A stretch of 53,885 nucleotides of DNA. Origin: Geminisphaera colitermitum TAV2. GTDB taxonomy: Bacteria > Verrucomicrobiota > Verrucomicrobiia > Opitutales > Opitutaceae. The notes below the pieces were generated by a model that saw nothing but the letters and a program-made list of their open reading frames with translations, did no database searches and had not been told where the DNA came from. Within the stretch, counting starts at the first letter, position 1; each line of letters begins with the position of its first letter. The stretch lies in contig NZ_ABEA03000097.1 in NCBI RefSeq assembly GCF_000171235.2, positions 1 through 53,885 of the forward strand. The letters run 5' to 3'. The position numbers and the translations under genes were made by a program. This document shows positions 40,164-48,618 of this stretch, piece after piece.

Positions 40164-41987
40164 ATGCACTCGTCACCGTTTCGACGGTTCATCGGCATGG
40201 TTAAACCCCATTTGCCGAAACTCTCACTAGGCGTCCTCCTTATACTCCTGGCCACCGCGCTGACCCTGCCGGCCCCCTGGATATTCAAACTCATCATCGA
40301 CGAGGCGCTTCCCTCGCACGACATGCACCGGCTCCTAGTCCTGCTCATCGTGTTCACCGCGATCTTTGTGGCGCGCGGCGTTGTCACCTTCATGCGCACG
40401 CGCATCCTGCAATTCACGGCCATGCGCATTGTATGCGACATCCGCATCGCCCTCTTCGCGCACATGCAGACCCTCTCCCTGCGCTACTTCGACGCCCACC
40501 AGACGGCCAAAATCACCTCCCGCATTTCGCAGGACACCAACGAATTTTACCAGCTTACCAACGGCTTTCTCATCAACCTCATCGCCGACACCGTCACCGT
40601 CCTCTGCGTGCTCGGCTTCCTCTACTGGGTCGAGTGGCGGCTCGCTCTCTGCGTGACGCTCGTCCTGCCCTTTTTTGCCATCAACTACCTCTACAACCGC
40701 CGCAAAATGCGCGCCGAGAGCCGCACGCACCGCGACAACTGGGACACCGTCATCGGCTTTCTCCAGGAGCGCGTCGCCGCCGCCCGTGTCGTCAAATCCT
40801 TCACCCGCGAAGCCGCCGAAACCACCACCTTCGCCAGCGGCATCAACCGCGACTACTTCAACTTCTCGCGTATCGTGATGCGCAATACGCGACTCTCCAT
40901 CGTGGCCGATCTCCTCGGCTCCGTCGGCGCCCTCATTGTGCTCGGCTACGGCGGCTGGCTCGTCCTCAAAGGCGAGATGCAAGTCGGCACCCTCGTCGCC
41001 TTCAACGGCTACATCGCCTTTGTCTTCCCCCCCATTGTGCGCTTCGTGGACCTCGCCACCGTGCTCCAACGCGCCAGCACCTCCATCGAAAACATTTTCG
41101 CCCTGCTCGACACCAAGCCCGAGGTGAAGGACGAACCCGGCGCGGCCGAACTCCCGCCCGCCCGCGGCGAAGTGGAGTTTCGCAACGTCTGCTTCGACTA
41201 CGAACCCCCCACCGTTTCCGTCCCCGCCCCCCTGCCCGGCACGCCCACCCGCGCCGCCGCCGCCGCCCGCCCCGGCAATCCCGTGCTCGGCGTGCGCCGC
41301 CCGCGCACCCTCACCGACGTGAGCTTCAAAGTCCCCCCCGGACGCATGGTTGCCATCGTCGGTCCCAGCGGCTCGGGCAAGAGCACGATCATCAACCTCC
41401 TCGCCCGCTTCTACGATGTGGCCTCGGGCGAAGTTTTGGTGGACGGCTGCGATGTGCGCCGCGTCACCGTCGAATCCCTGCGCCGCCAGATCGGCATCGT
41501 GCTCCAGGAAAACGTGCTCTTTTCCGGCACCATCGAGGATAACATTAAATACGGCCGGCCTGACGCCACGCGCGAGCAAATCGTGGCCGCCGCCACCGCC
41601 GCCAACGCCCACGAGTTCATCCTCGCCATGCCCGACGGCTACTCGACCGTGATCGGCGAGCGCGGCGCCAAGCTCTCCGGCGGCCAGCGCCAGCGCCTGG
41701 CCATCGCGCGGGCCATCCTCAAGGACCCGCGCATCCTCATTTTCGACGAGGCCACGAGCGCGCTCGACACCGTATCCGAACGCCTGATACAGCAGGCGAT
41801 GGAACGCCTGATGGACAACCGCACCAGCTTCGTCATCGCGCACCGGCTCTCGACTATCCAGCGCGCTGACATGATCCTGGTTTTGGAGAGCGGCCATCTC
41901 GTGGAATGCGGGCGGCACGAGGATCTGGTCAACGCCGGCGGCCTCTATTCGCGCCTGCACGCCCTGCAATTCCGCGAGCCCGTGTAG
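40164..41987 (+). CDS. ABC exporter, MsbA-like (fused TMD-NBD)
   Basis: A 607-residue half-transporter. Six membrane helices fill about residues 20-310, then the ATPase has Walker A 'GPSGSGKSTI' (about 399), Q-loop 'IGIVLQENVLFSGTIEDN', signature 'LSGGQRQRLAIARAI' (about 503), Walker B 'ILIFDEATSALD' and the H-loop 'FVIAHRLSTI'. It probably works as a homodimer, exporting lipid A-like lipids or drugs. An unusual 30-residue Pro/Ala insertion ('VPAPLPGTPTRAAAAARPGN') interrupts the start of the nucleotide-binding domain. The ATG at 40164 was chosen because the exporter fold begins soon after. Confidence 0.9.
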   Translation: MHSSPFRRFIGMVKPHLPKLSLGVLLILLATALTLPAPWIFKLIIDEALPSHDMHRLLVLLIVFTAIFVARGVVTFMRTRILQFTAMRIVCDIRIALFAHMQTLSLRYFDAHQTAKITSRISQDTNEFYQLTNGFLINLIADTVTVLCVLGFLYWVEWRLALCVTLVLPFFAINYLYNRRKMRAESRTHRDNWDTVIGFLQERVAAARVVKSFTREAAETTTFASGINRDYFNFSRIVMRNTRLSIVADLLGSVGALIVLGYGGWLVLKGEMQVGTLVAFNGYIAFVFPPIVRFVDLATVLQRASTSIENIFALLDTKPEVKDEPGAAELPPARGEVEFRNVCFDYEPPTVSVPAPLPGTPTRAAAAARPGNPVLGVRRPRTLTDVSFKVPPGRMVAIVGPSGSGKSTIINLLARFYDVASGEVLVDGCDVRRVTVESLRRQIGIVLQENVLFSGTIEDNIKYGRPDATREQIVAAATAANAHEFILAMPDGYSTVIGERGAKLSGGQRQRLAIARAILKDPRILIFDEATSALDTVSERLIQQAMERLMDNRTSFVIAHRLSTIQRADMILVLESGHLVECGRHEDLVNAGGLYSRLHALQFREPV

Positions 41988-42016
41988 TCCTGCGACGGGG
42001 ACAGCCCTAATGGGCG

Positions 42017-42181
42017 GGTCTCCCGACCTATACGCGCTAACATCTTTTCAATCGCCACGCATTTCTTGAGATTATTTCAGCAGAAAACAGCGATTTTTAG
42101 ATTTAAAAGGCTGGTTTGAATCAAAAAATGAAGAAAAAAACGAAACATGTTAGCGCGTATAGGTCTCCCGACCTATACGCG
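42017..42181. repeat. Direct and inverted repeat element (145-bp spacing)
   Basis: The 20-mer 'ggtctcccgacctatacgcg' occurs at 42017-42036 and again at 42162-42181. Between them, 'acctatacgcgctaaca' (42026-42042) and 'tgttagcgcgtataggt' (42148-42164) are perfect reverse complements. The AT-rich centre has no gene. The direct copies could be a target duplication or a tandem remnant. Confidence 0.75.
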
Positions 42182-42221
42182 TTCAAGCCAATTATCAGTC
42201 ATGGGTGTACATTGTCTTAAC

Positions 42222-42397
42222 GGTAGGGAGGCCTTTGTGCCCTCTGTCGAGGGCAGCCCTTCGGGCCATCGCCTTCGGCGATGCCATCTCCGCGCTGCTG
42301 CGCTCCGTCCGAGGCCTCCGAAACCACGTTCCAAGCACCTACGAATTTCGCATTCTCACACTACGCACGGCGGAGGCCTCGGAGAGGCCTCCCTACC
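42222..42397. repeat. Inverted repeat, 'ggtagggaggcctc' family (long copy)
   Basis: The left arm starts 'ggtagggaggcc' and the right arm is 'cggaggcctcggagaggcct'. It is the longer counterpart of 15980-16082, with about 70 extra bases containing 'cgccttcggcga' hairpins. It lies between the exporter gene and the sigma operon. Nothing else is recognisable in 41988-42492. Confidence 0.75.
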
Positions 42398-42492
42398 AGG
42401 TATCAAATGGCTCCAGCTTAAATGAAACTGCTCTCGCCTCCGAGGAGCTCTCGGCGACCCTCCTCGCAAGCGCATCCTTCGCCCTCCAAGGG

Positions 42493-43005
42493 TTACTTCT
42501 CCGGTGGCGGAGGCGGAGGGAGGTTATCCGGTGATTCGTCGGGACCGGGGGCGGGGGGACGGTCATCACGTCCGGCACGCTCGTTGCGTTTTTGACGTTC
42601 GGCGGCGCGCTCGGCGTTCCATTTTTGTATGCGCTCGCGCTGGGCTTTTTGGAGTTCGGCCAGTTGCTGGCGTTGCGCTGGTGTCAGTTCCTTGGCGACC
42701 TGTGCTTCCATCTGCTCGATGACGGTGCTGGCTTGCTTGAAACTTTCGCGGCGCAGACGGCGGAGTTCTTCGGTGCCGGCTTCGACGATCGGTTTGATTT
42801 TTGCGTCCTGCTCGGGGGTGAGTCCGAGCTTGTCGAACTGGCGGCGTTGCATCCGCGCAAAGTCTTCCGGGCCGGAGCGACGGGGGGGGGGGGGGGGCTG
42901 TTGCGCGGCGCGTGTGCAACGGAGCGTCACCATGCCGCCGGCAATGGTGCCGGCAATAAAGATGCCGGTGCACAGCAGGGTGGCTTTGAGGGTGCGGTTC
43001 ATCAT
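42493..43005 (-). CDS. Spy/CpxP-like periplasmic protein, third gene of sigma operon
   Basis: A 170-residue protein with one N-terminal membrane helix ('TLLCTGIFIAGTIAGGMV'), then a helical domain with 'FDKLGLTPEQDAKIKPIVEA' and 'ELTPAQRQQLAELQKAQRER', the LTxxQ-type motif of Spy/CpxP and metal-sensor (CnrX-like) proteins. A Pro/Arg/Glu-rich tail follows. A 16-base C run (sense strand, 42882-42897) encodes prolines just after the helix. It overlaps the upstream gene as ATGA (43002-43005), so it is translationally coupled. It may sense envelope or metal stress and feed the anti-sigma step; this is an inference from order. Confidence 0.7.
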   Translation of the reverse strand: MMNRTLKATLLCTGIFIAGTIAGGMVTLRCTRAAQQPPPPPRRSGPEDFARMQRRQFDKLGLTPEQDAKIKPIVEAGTEELRRLRRESFKQASTVIEQMEAQVAKELTPAQRQQLAELQKAQRERIQKWNAERAAERQKRNERAGRDDRPPAPGPDESPDNLPPPPPPEK

Positions 43006-43391
43006 GAGGAGGGTTCGACCACGGCGAGTACTTCGCCGACGGGATCGAGGTAATCGTTGAGATGAGTGTCGTGCGAGGCTCCGGCGGTCGCTGCGTTCGG
43101 GGCCACGCTCCAGAGGATGCACACGGTCATGGCGAGGGAGGCCACGCCGAGAGCGCGCCAGGCGAGGCGGTCGAACCAGATCAGGAGCGCGCCACCGGGA
43201 CCGGTGACGAAGCGGGGGGCGCTGGCAAAGGCGAGTGCCACGACGCGGGTGGCGAAGCCCGGGGGCAGGGAGATGTCGGTCGGGGGGACGGGGGCTTGAC
43301 GGGCGACCGCGATCAGGCGCATCCAAGGGGTGTCGTTTGGCGGTCGCGGGGCGGTGGAGGAGGGGCGGGTGGTGTGGGTGGTTGTTTTCAT
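43002..43391 (-). CDS. Putative anti-sigma factor, single-pass membrane protein
   Basis: A 129-residue protein. A cytoplasmic-looking N-terminus ('PWMRLIAVARQAPVPPTDIS', 'LPPGFATRVVALAFAS') precedes one membrane helix (about 77-97, 'ALGVASLAMTVCILWSV'), and a short outer tail follows. It overlaps both neighbours by four bases (ATGA at 43388-43391 and 43002-43005). Position between an ECF sigma gene and a periplasmic Spy-like gene is the usual anti-sigma place. No ZAS zinc motif is visible, so the family is unnamed. Confidence 0.65.
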   Translation of the reverse strand: MKTTTHTTRPSSTAPRPPNDTPWMRLIAVARQAPVPPTDISLPPGFATRVVALAFASAPRFVTGPGGALLIWFDRLAWRALGVASLAMTVCILWSVAPNAATAGASHDTHLNDYLDPVGEVLAVVEPSS

Positions 43392-43984
43392 GAGCGTTCC
43401 TTTCGTTTCAGGGCTTCGAAGAGTTTTTGCAGTTTGCGGCGGGCGCGGAAGGCGCGAACTTTGATCAGGGTGATATTCCAGCCGGTGAGTTCGCGGATCT
43501 CAATGAGAGTCTTTTGTTCGAGGTCGAGGAGTTGAAGGACGAGGCGGTCGCTTTCGGAGAGCTGACCGAGGAGCTTATGCACGAGTTCGTGGGCGGCAAG
43601 TGCGTCGGGCGCATGGCGGTCGGAATCGTTGGTGATGACGGCGTCGAGGACGTTGGCTTCGTTTTCCGAGAGGTCGGCCCAGCGCAATTCGGGTCGGCGT
43701 TGCTGGGCGCGGAGGTGGTCGATGCAGGTCGTGACGGCGATGCGCGAGACCCAGTGCGGGAAGGGGACGTTGCCCTGATACTGTTCGAGGCGGGTGAACA
43801 TTTTCAGATAAACCTCCTGAGCGAGGTCTTCCTCGGCCATGCGGCGCGGGCGGCGTGCCCGAACGATGCGCATGACCATCGGGGAAAGCTCCTCCACCAG
43901 TTGCCGTGCCGCAGACTGGTCGCCCATGCGGACACGATCAAGGCATTGATCAATGTCGATGGGTGATTCGTCGGCGTCGGACAT
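43388..43984 (-). CDS. ECF-type RNA polymerase sigma factor
   Basis: A 198-residue sigma-70 family regulator. Region 2 is 'EEDLAQEVYLKMFTRLEQYQ' with 'PFPHWVSRIAVTTCIDHLR', and region 4 is 'LSESDRLVLQLLDLEQKTL' with 'ITLIKVRAFRARRKLQKLFE'. It lacks regions 1 and 3, as ECF factors do. The ATG at 43984 precedes 'SDADESPIDIDQCL', an acidic N-terminus; the upstream extension lacks similarity. It heads a three-gene unit with ATGA overlaps throughout, which fixes a constant ratio of sigma, anti-sigma and sensor. It is divergent from aroE, with 92 bases between starts. Regulated genes are unknown. Confidence 0.88.
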   Translation of the reverse strand: MSDADESPIDIDQCLDRVRMGDQSAARQLVEELSPMVMRIVRARRPRRMAEEDLAQEVYLKMFTRLEQYQGNVPFPHWVSRIAVTTCIDHLRAQQRRPELRWADLSENEANVLDAVITNDSDRHAPDALAAHELVHKLLGQLSESDRLVLQLLDLEQKTLIEIRELTGWNITLIKVRAFRARRKLQKLFEALKRKERS

Positions 43985-44076
43985 GTTTGAGTTTGGCAAT
44001 AAATGGGGGAGGCTGCATGCACTCTTGCCAAGACGCCAGCCCGCATGCGCGGTTACTGTCTCCAACGTCTTCAACG

Positions 44077-45021
44077 ATGACCGGCTCCGATCCCGTTTTT
44101 TCCCTTGATGATCTCGCCCGATGGTCCCGCCCGGGAGTGTCGCTCGCCGTGCTTGGGCATCCGATAAAACACTCGATCAGTCCGCCCATGCACAACGCAG
44201 CGCTGGCCGTCATGGCGGCGCGTGCGGAGGCAGGGGGGGGGGGGGGGGGAGGGGCTCCGGCGTTCGCGGACTGGCGTTACCATCGGTTCGAAATTCACCC
44301 GGACGATTTGCCGCGGGCACTGGAGTTGTTGCACGAAAAACGTTTTCTCGGGGTCAATCTTACCGTGCCGCACAAGATCATCGCGTTCTCGTGCGTGGCG
44401 CGGGTGGACCCGGCGGCGCGTCCGATTGGCGCGGTCAATACGCTCAAGTGGACTCAGGAGGGCTGGCATGGTTTTAACACCGACGGCTACGGCTTGGCGA
44501 CGGCGGTGCGCGAGACGCTCGGCATCACGCTGGCGGATTCGCCCGTCGTGCTGCTCGGCGCGGGCGGGGCGGCACGCGGGGCGGCGGTGGAGTGTATTCA
44601 CCAACGATGCGCGGGTCTGTGGATCGCCAATCGCACGCGCGCCAATCTCGACACGCTGCTCTCTCAACTCGCGCCGCTCGCGGCGAAGGCGGGCGTGGCA
44701 GTGCAGGGGGGAGGGGGGGGGGGAGAAAGTGTTCCGGAGGGCGCGTTGGTCATCAATGCCACGAGTTCGGGGTTGCGTGTGGACGATCCGCTGCCGGTGG
44801 AGTTGGAGCGGTTGCCGCGTCCGGCGGGGGTTTACGACATGATTTACAATCCGCCCGAGACGCGACTTCTGGCGCGGGCGCGGGCACTCGGATTGCCGGC
44901 GGCCAACGGGCTTTCGATGCTGATTCATCAAGGCGCGCGTTCGCTGCAAATCTGGAGTGGCGCGGAGGTGCCGGTGGAGGCGATGCGGAAAGCAGCGGAG
45001 GCGGCTTTACGAAAAAGCTAA
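44077..45021 (+). CDS. aroE: Shikimate dehydrogenase
   Basis: A 314-residue NADP-dependent enzyme of the shikimate pathway. Motifs: 'GHPIKHSISPPMHNAA' (substrate site), 'NLTVPHK' with the catalytic Lys, 'NTDGYG' with the Asp, nucleotide loop 'LLGAGGAARGAAVE', 'INATSSGLR', and 'GLSMLIHQGA' near the end. It is longer than usual (about 270), partly because of two glycine inserts coded by G runs: 17 bases at 44233-44249 and 6+11 bases at 44706-44723. Both inserts fall in loops. A frame change at either would truncate the enzyme. The ATG at 44077 precedes a short extension before the fold. Confidence 0.93.
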   Translation: MTGSDPVFSLDDLARWSRPGVSLAVLGHPIKHSISPPMHNAALAVMAARAEAGGGGGGGAPAFADWRYHRFEIHPDDLPRALELLHEKRFLGVNLTVPHKIIAFSCVARVDPAARPIGAVNTLKWTQEGWHGFNTDGYGLATAVRETLGITLADSPVVLLGAGGAARGAAVECIHQRCAGLWIANRTRANLDTLLSQLAPLAAKAGVAVQGGGGGGESVPEGALVINATSSGLRVDDPLPVELERLPRPAGVYDMIYNPPETRLLARARALGLPAANGLSMLIHQGARSLQIWSGAEVPVEAMRKAAEAALRKS

Positions 45022-45039
45022 AAAGCCTCCCCCCCCTTT

Positions 45040-45146
45040 TTTTTAGACAGAATTAACAGAATTTTCTGAATTAACGGAAGTTGTGAGAGAGATGTCTTTT
45101 TGAAAATTCTGTTAATTCCGCAAATTCTGTTAATTCTGTCTAAAAA
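45040..45146. repeat. AT-rich inverted repeat, 'agacagaattaacagaa' family
   Basis: 'tttagacagaattaacagaa' (45042-45061) pairs with 'ttctgttaattctgtctaaa' (45125-45144). It follows a C8-T8 run directly after aroE. It may end aroE transcription in part. The remaining bases up to the next start have no gene. Confidence 0.8.
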
Positions 45147-45197
45147 ACTGCTGTTCCGTGGTTGGCTGCGTAATATCAGTGAAGAACTAAAACTCAC

Positions 45198-46016
45198 ATG
45201 CGTGTCGTCGTCATTGCGGATATCCATGGCAACCTCGCGGCGCTGGAGGCGGTGCTGGAGGAAATCGGACGGTTGCGGCCGGACCGCCTGATCGTGGCCG
45301 GAGATATCGTTGACGGGGGACCCGACTCGGCGGCGTGTTGGGAACGGGTAAAAACGCTCGGTTGCCCAGTGTTGCGCGGAAACCACGAACGCTACGTTTT
45401 TGACTTCGGCACGGAACGCGCCGCGCCGGAATGGCTGAAGCCGCAGTTTGGTCCATTGCATTTTGCACGATCCGAGCTTTCGGAGCGGCAAATGCGCGAG
45501 ATGGCGGCGTTACCCACGGTGTGGCGCGATCCGGCGTTGCCGGGGCTGGTTGTGGTGCATGCGTCGGAACTCGGCGACCATGATTCCGTGCTCACTTACA
45601 CGCCGGACGATGTGGTGGAGGCCTTGTTCCCCACGATACGCGAGCCTCTGATCGTGCGCGGGCACAATCATCAGTGCATGACGCGCGAGTGGCGGCACGG
45701 GCGGATCGTCACGACGGGCGCGGTGGGCATGCCGCAGGACGGGAATCCGTCGGCGCAGTTCGCGGTGTTTGAGTCAGGGGCGCATGGTTGGAGCGCACGT
45801 CACCGGTCGGTGCGTTATGATGTGGGCGCGACGTTGCGACGGTTTCACGAATCGGGGTATCTGGAAAAATCGGGACCTCTGGGGGGATTATTTTATCGCG
45901 AAGTGGAGACGGCGACGATGCAGGTGGTGCCGTTCCTGCGTTTTTGGGGGACGGCATCAATGGCGAGGCCGGACTTGTCGCTGGAGGCCGCAGTGGCGGA
46001 GTGGCTGCGGCGATAA
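45198..46016 (+). CDS. Metallophosphoesterase, YfcE/PrpE-like
   Basis: A 272-residue calcineurin-like phosphoesterase. Metal-binding motifs in order: 'VIADIHGNLAAL' (residues 5-16), 'LIVAGDIVDGGPDS', 'LRGNHERYVFDFG' and 'IVRGHNHQCM', with 'VVVHASEL' between. All five blocks of the family are present. The C-terminal part ('TLRRFHESGYLEKS', 'PFLRFWGTASMARPDLS') lies beyond the core fold. Substrate could be a phosphodiester or phosphoprotein; the sequence does not show which. Its start is 51 bases after the repeat. Confidence 0.88.
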   Translation: MRVVVIADIHGNLAALEAVLEEIGRLRPDRLIVAGDIVDGGPDSAACWERVKTLGCPVLRGNHERYVFDFGTERAAPEWLKPQFGPLHFARSELSERQMREMAALPTVWRDPALPGLVVVHASELGDHDSVLTYTPDDVVEALFPTIREPLIVRGHNHQCMTREWRHGRIVTTGAVGMPQDGNPSAQFAVFESGAHGWSARHRSVRYDVGATLRRFHESGYLEKSGPLGGLFYREVETATMQVVPFLRFWGTASMARPDLSLEAAVAEWLRR

Positions 46017-46035
46017 CGCAATGTCCGACGGTCGC

Positions 46036-46067
46036 AAAAAAATCCCCGGCGCGTGGTGCACCGGGGA
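46036..46067 (-). terminator. Intrinsic terminator of the META lipoprotein gene
   Basis: On the minus strand 'tccccggtgcaccacgcgcc' folds with 'ccgggga' and runs into seven T (plus-strand A7, 46036-46042). It lies 42 bases past the lipoprotein stop and just after the plus-strand phosphoesterase stop. Confidence 0.8.
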
Positions 46068-46108
46068 CTTGGAAGAATGACTCGGACGTTGTCGTGTGCG
46101 ACTGCCGT

Positions 46109-46636
46109 TTATTCCTTGGGAGCGGGGACGAATTCGAGGCGGAGGGCGTTGTCGCCGGTGAGGATGAGGCGGTTTTTCTTCAAATCGGCCTGTTTGGTGG
46201 CCTTGAGGTCGGCGACATAGGCGGCTTCGCGTTTGATTGTCTCGGGCGAACCCATGATGCGGGTGGCGGCGAGGGCGCGGCCCCAGTTGATGCTGCCATC
46301 GGCTTCGAGCACGGCGGTGCCGAAGTAGGCATTTTCACCCGAGGAACCAGTGGCGCGTCCATTCTCACCAAGGCGCAGGGTGATCAGCGCGGGGAGATGG
46401 GTGGTGCCATCGGCAGAGGTCCATTGATCGAGAACCCATGAGGTGTTGGCGGCGTTTTGCAGGGCTTTGGCGGAGGTGGCCAGCGCTTTGGCGTCGGCTT
46501 TGACTTCGGCGCCGGTCGCAGTCGCCGGTGTGGCGGCAGGCGAGGCGGACGGGGTTTGCTGGCAACCTGAGAGGGCGACAAGGGCGAGGAGGGAGACGGG
46601 TGTGGCAACGTGTTTAAGGAATCGTGTTAATTTCAT
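46109..46636 (-). CDS. META-domain lipoprotein
   Basis: A 175-residue lipoprotein with lipobox 'LVALSGC' (Cys25). Residues about 62-172 form a META/HslJ-type domain ('SWVLDQWTSADGTTHLPALI', 'LRLGENGRATGSSGENAYFG', 'LILTGDNALRLEFVPA'). HslJ proteins are tied to heat shock and novobiocin resistance in E. coli, with unclear mechanism. It is divergent from the DUF3300 gene. The terminator at 46036 closes it. Confidence 0.8.
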   Translation of the reverse strand: MKLTRFLKHVATPVSLLALVALSGCQQTPSASPAATPATATGAEVKADAKALATSAKALQNAANTSWVLDQWTSADGTTHLPALITLRLGENGRATGSSGENAYFGTAVLEADGSINWGRALAATRIMGSPETIKREAAYVADLKATKQADLKKNRLILTGDNALRLEFVPAPKE

Positions 46637-46836
46637 GGTGCTTCAAAGATGAGGGGTTATTGGATGTATGCAAGTCGCAGTTATTCTGCAATTAGCTGTT
46701 TTTAAGGTAGTGGAGGAGACTTGTCGAGAGGCGGCTTTGGCGGGAGGGGAGGTAACAATGGAGCTTGGGACACGTCTTGGTGTCTGATTACAATTCGCCC
46801 CGCGCGTGCATCTCCCCCCCACAACCACATACGTCT

Positions 46837-48534
46837 ATGAAAAACCTATTTTACCTTTTGTTGAGTTTCAGTCTGACGGCGTGGGCTCCCGTTGCTTGGG
46901 CGGATGAAAATGTCTCCGGAGGCGGAGAGCGCGGCGATGAAGCGCCGGAGGTTTTGTTGTCGGATGAGGAACTGGACAAGTTGACCGGGCCCATCGCGCT
47001 CTATCCCGATGCGCTTGTAGCCTTGATCCTGCCGGCCTCCACGGAGGCGGCGGATGTGGTGCTGGCTGCGCGTTTTTTTGCCAATGGAGGCAAGTCGGCG
47101 GATGTCGGTGTCCAGCCGTGGGACGAATCGGTGCGCGCCTTGGCGCGTTATCCGGAGGTGATCCAGTGGATGGACGAGAATCTGGCATGGACCCGGCAGT
47201 TGGGGGTGGCGTTTCTCGCGCAGCCGTCCGGTGTCATGCAGGCCATCCAGAGGATGCGAGCCCGGGCGCAGGAGGCTGGGAATCTCACGAGTACGCAGGA
47301 GCAAACAGTGATCGTGGAACCGGACTACATCCGCATCGTGCCGACGCAGCCGGAGGTGATCTATGTGCCGCGTTACAATCCGGAGATCGTTTATGTGCCG
47401 GTCAGCACGTATTACGGGCCGGTCATCGCCTACGGCGCGCCTTATCCGTGCGGGAGTTGGCTGCGTTACGACTGCAACTGGTTGTCGTGGAGCATTTGGG
47501 TGGGGTCGTGGAGTTATGTTTATTACCGTCAGCCTGCCTGGCGTCCGCCGCCCGGCTACCATCCTCCGCGTGGCGGGCCTCCTTCGCATCATGGTAACAC
47601 ATGGCGTCCGCCGCCGGGAAAGCGTCCTCCCGCCCATGTGTATCCACCACGCTATGACGGCCGTCGTGACGAGCGCCGGGCGGAGCGTCCGGTGCCGATG
47701 CACGGGGCTCCGGGACGGGCGTCTTACTTTGTCCGGCCCGGGGACGGGGGCACGGGACCGCGCGCCGGGCGCTGGGAACGTCCGGGATCGGACGGGCGTT
47801 TGGAAAACCAGGGCAACTTCAACAGCGGCAACCGGGGGGACAACCGGCGTCCCGATGGAACCTTGCGGCCCGCCCCGCGCCCTCGTCTGGGGGAGGACGG
47901 GAATCGTCTTGCTCCCGGTATTTCAAATCCCAATACGCCTGCGGCGAGGCCGTCGCCGCCGGTTGCCGCGCCTGATGCCGTGGGGCGTGGCGGGAGTGGC
48001 GGACCGGCCGCCGCGGACCGGACGGACCGCAGGGAGCGGACGCGGGTGGAGTCAACGGGTCGTCCGGAGGGATCCTGGCGGCGCGAATGGGGAGACGGGC
48101 AGCCTGTCCGCCGTAATGAAAATCGAATTACACCTGTCCCCGGCGTTTCTCCTGCGCCGTCGCTTGCGCCCGCGCCTGGCGTCCGGGGAGAGCGGGAGTC
48201 GCGTGAGGCGTCGTCCGACGTGCGCCGTCGCACTTTCCTGTCTGGCGGGGATGGCGCTGCGCCGCCAAGCCAGGGCGTTCGTCCTGGACGGAGCGATGCC
48301 TACACCGGCGCGCGTGAGGTGCGTTCGCGCCGGGATTCGCCGTCGTCGTTGTCGTCACCGGCTTCGCCTGCGCAGCGTCCGTCGGCCCCTCCTCCGAGGC
48401 GGCAAGCTCCACCTCCGCCGCCTCCGTCGCCCCCGCCATCATCGCCGTCGATCACGGATGATCAGAAGCAGGCGGATTCCTCCGCCCGCGCCTCCGGTTC
48501 CTCGCGGGATGGCCGTGAACGTTCGCGCCGGTAG
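46837..48534 (+). CDS. DUF3300 protein with long Pro/Arg tail
   Basis: A 565-residue exported protein: signal peptide 1-22 ('LTAWAPVAWAD'), a DUF3300 domain (about 40-200) with 'LTGPIALYPDALVALILPAS', 'VQPWDESVRALARYPEVIQW' and 'IRIVPTQPEVIYVPRYNPEI', a Tyr/Trp-rich patch, then over 300 residues of low-complexity Pro/Arg/Gly. The domain is common in Gram-negative secreted proteins of unknown role. The tail is likely disordered and basic, so it may bind acidic polymers in the envelope. The ATG at 46837 directly precedes the signal peptide. Confidence 0.8.
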   Translation: MKNLFYLLLSFSLTAWAPVAWADENVSGGGERGDEAPEVLLSDEELDKLTGPIALYPDALVALILPASTEAADVVLAARFFANGGKSADVGVQPWDESVRALARYPEVIQWMDENLAWTRQLGVAFLAQPSGVMQAIQRMRARAQEAGNLTSTQEQTVIVEPDYIRIVPTQPEVIYVPRYNPEIVYVPVSTYYGPVIAYGAPYPCGSWLRYDCNWLSWSIWVGSWSYVYYRQPAWRPPPGYHPPRGGPPSHHGNTWRPPPGKRPPAHVYPPRYDGRRDERRAERPVPMHGAPGRASYFVRPGDGGTGPRAGRWERPGSDGRLENQGNFNSGNRGDNRRPDGTLRPAPRPRLGEDGNRLAPGISNPNTPAARPSPPVAAPDAVGRGGSGGPAAADRTDRRERTRVESTGRPEGSWRREWGDGQPVRRNENRITPVPGVSPAPSLAPAPGVRGERESREASSDVRRRTFLSGGDGAAPPSQGVRPGRSDAYTGAREVRSRRDSPSSLSSPASPAQRPSAPPPRRQAPPPPPPSPPPSSPSITDDQKQADSSARASGSSRDGRERSRR

Positions 48535-48618
48535 CATCTGTGATCGGCCCGGCAACAAATGCTTAAACCGCGAGCCATTCGTTGACGGTGGCACTCTTCC
48601 GGCTACATTTTTCACGTT

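Noticed and set aside
40335-41969. 544-residue antisense frame across the ABC exporter
   Set aside because: Shadow of a gene with full ABC motifs; composition is His/Glu/Gly-rich and unlike a protein.
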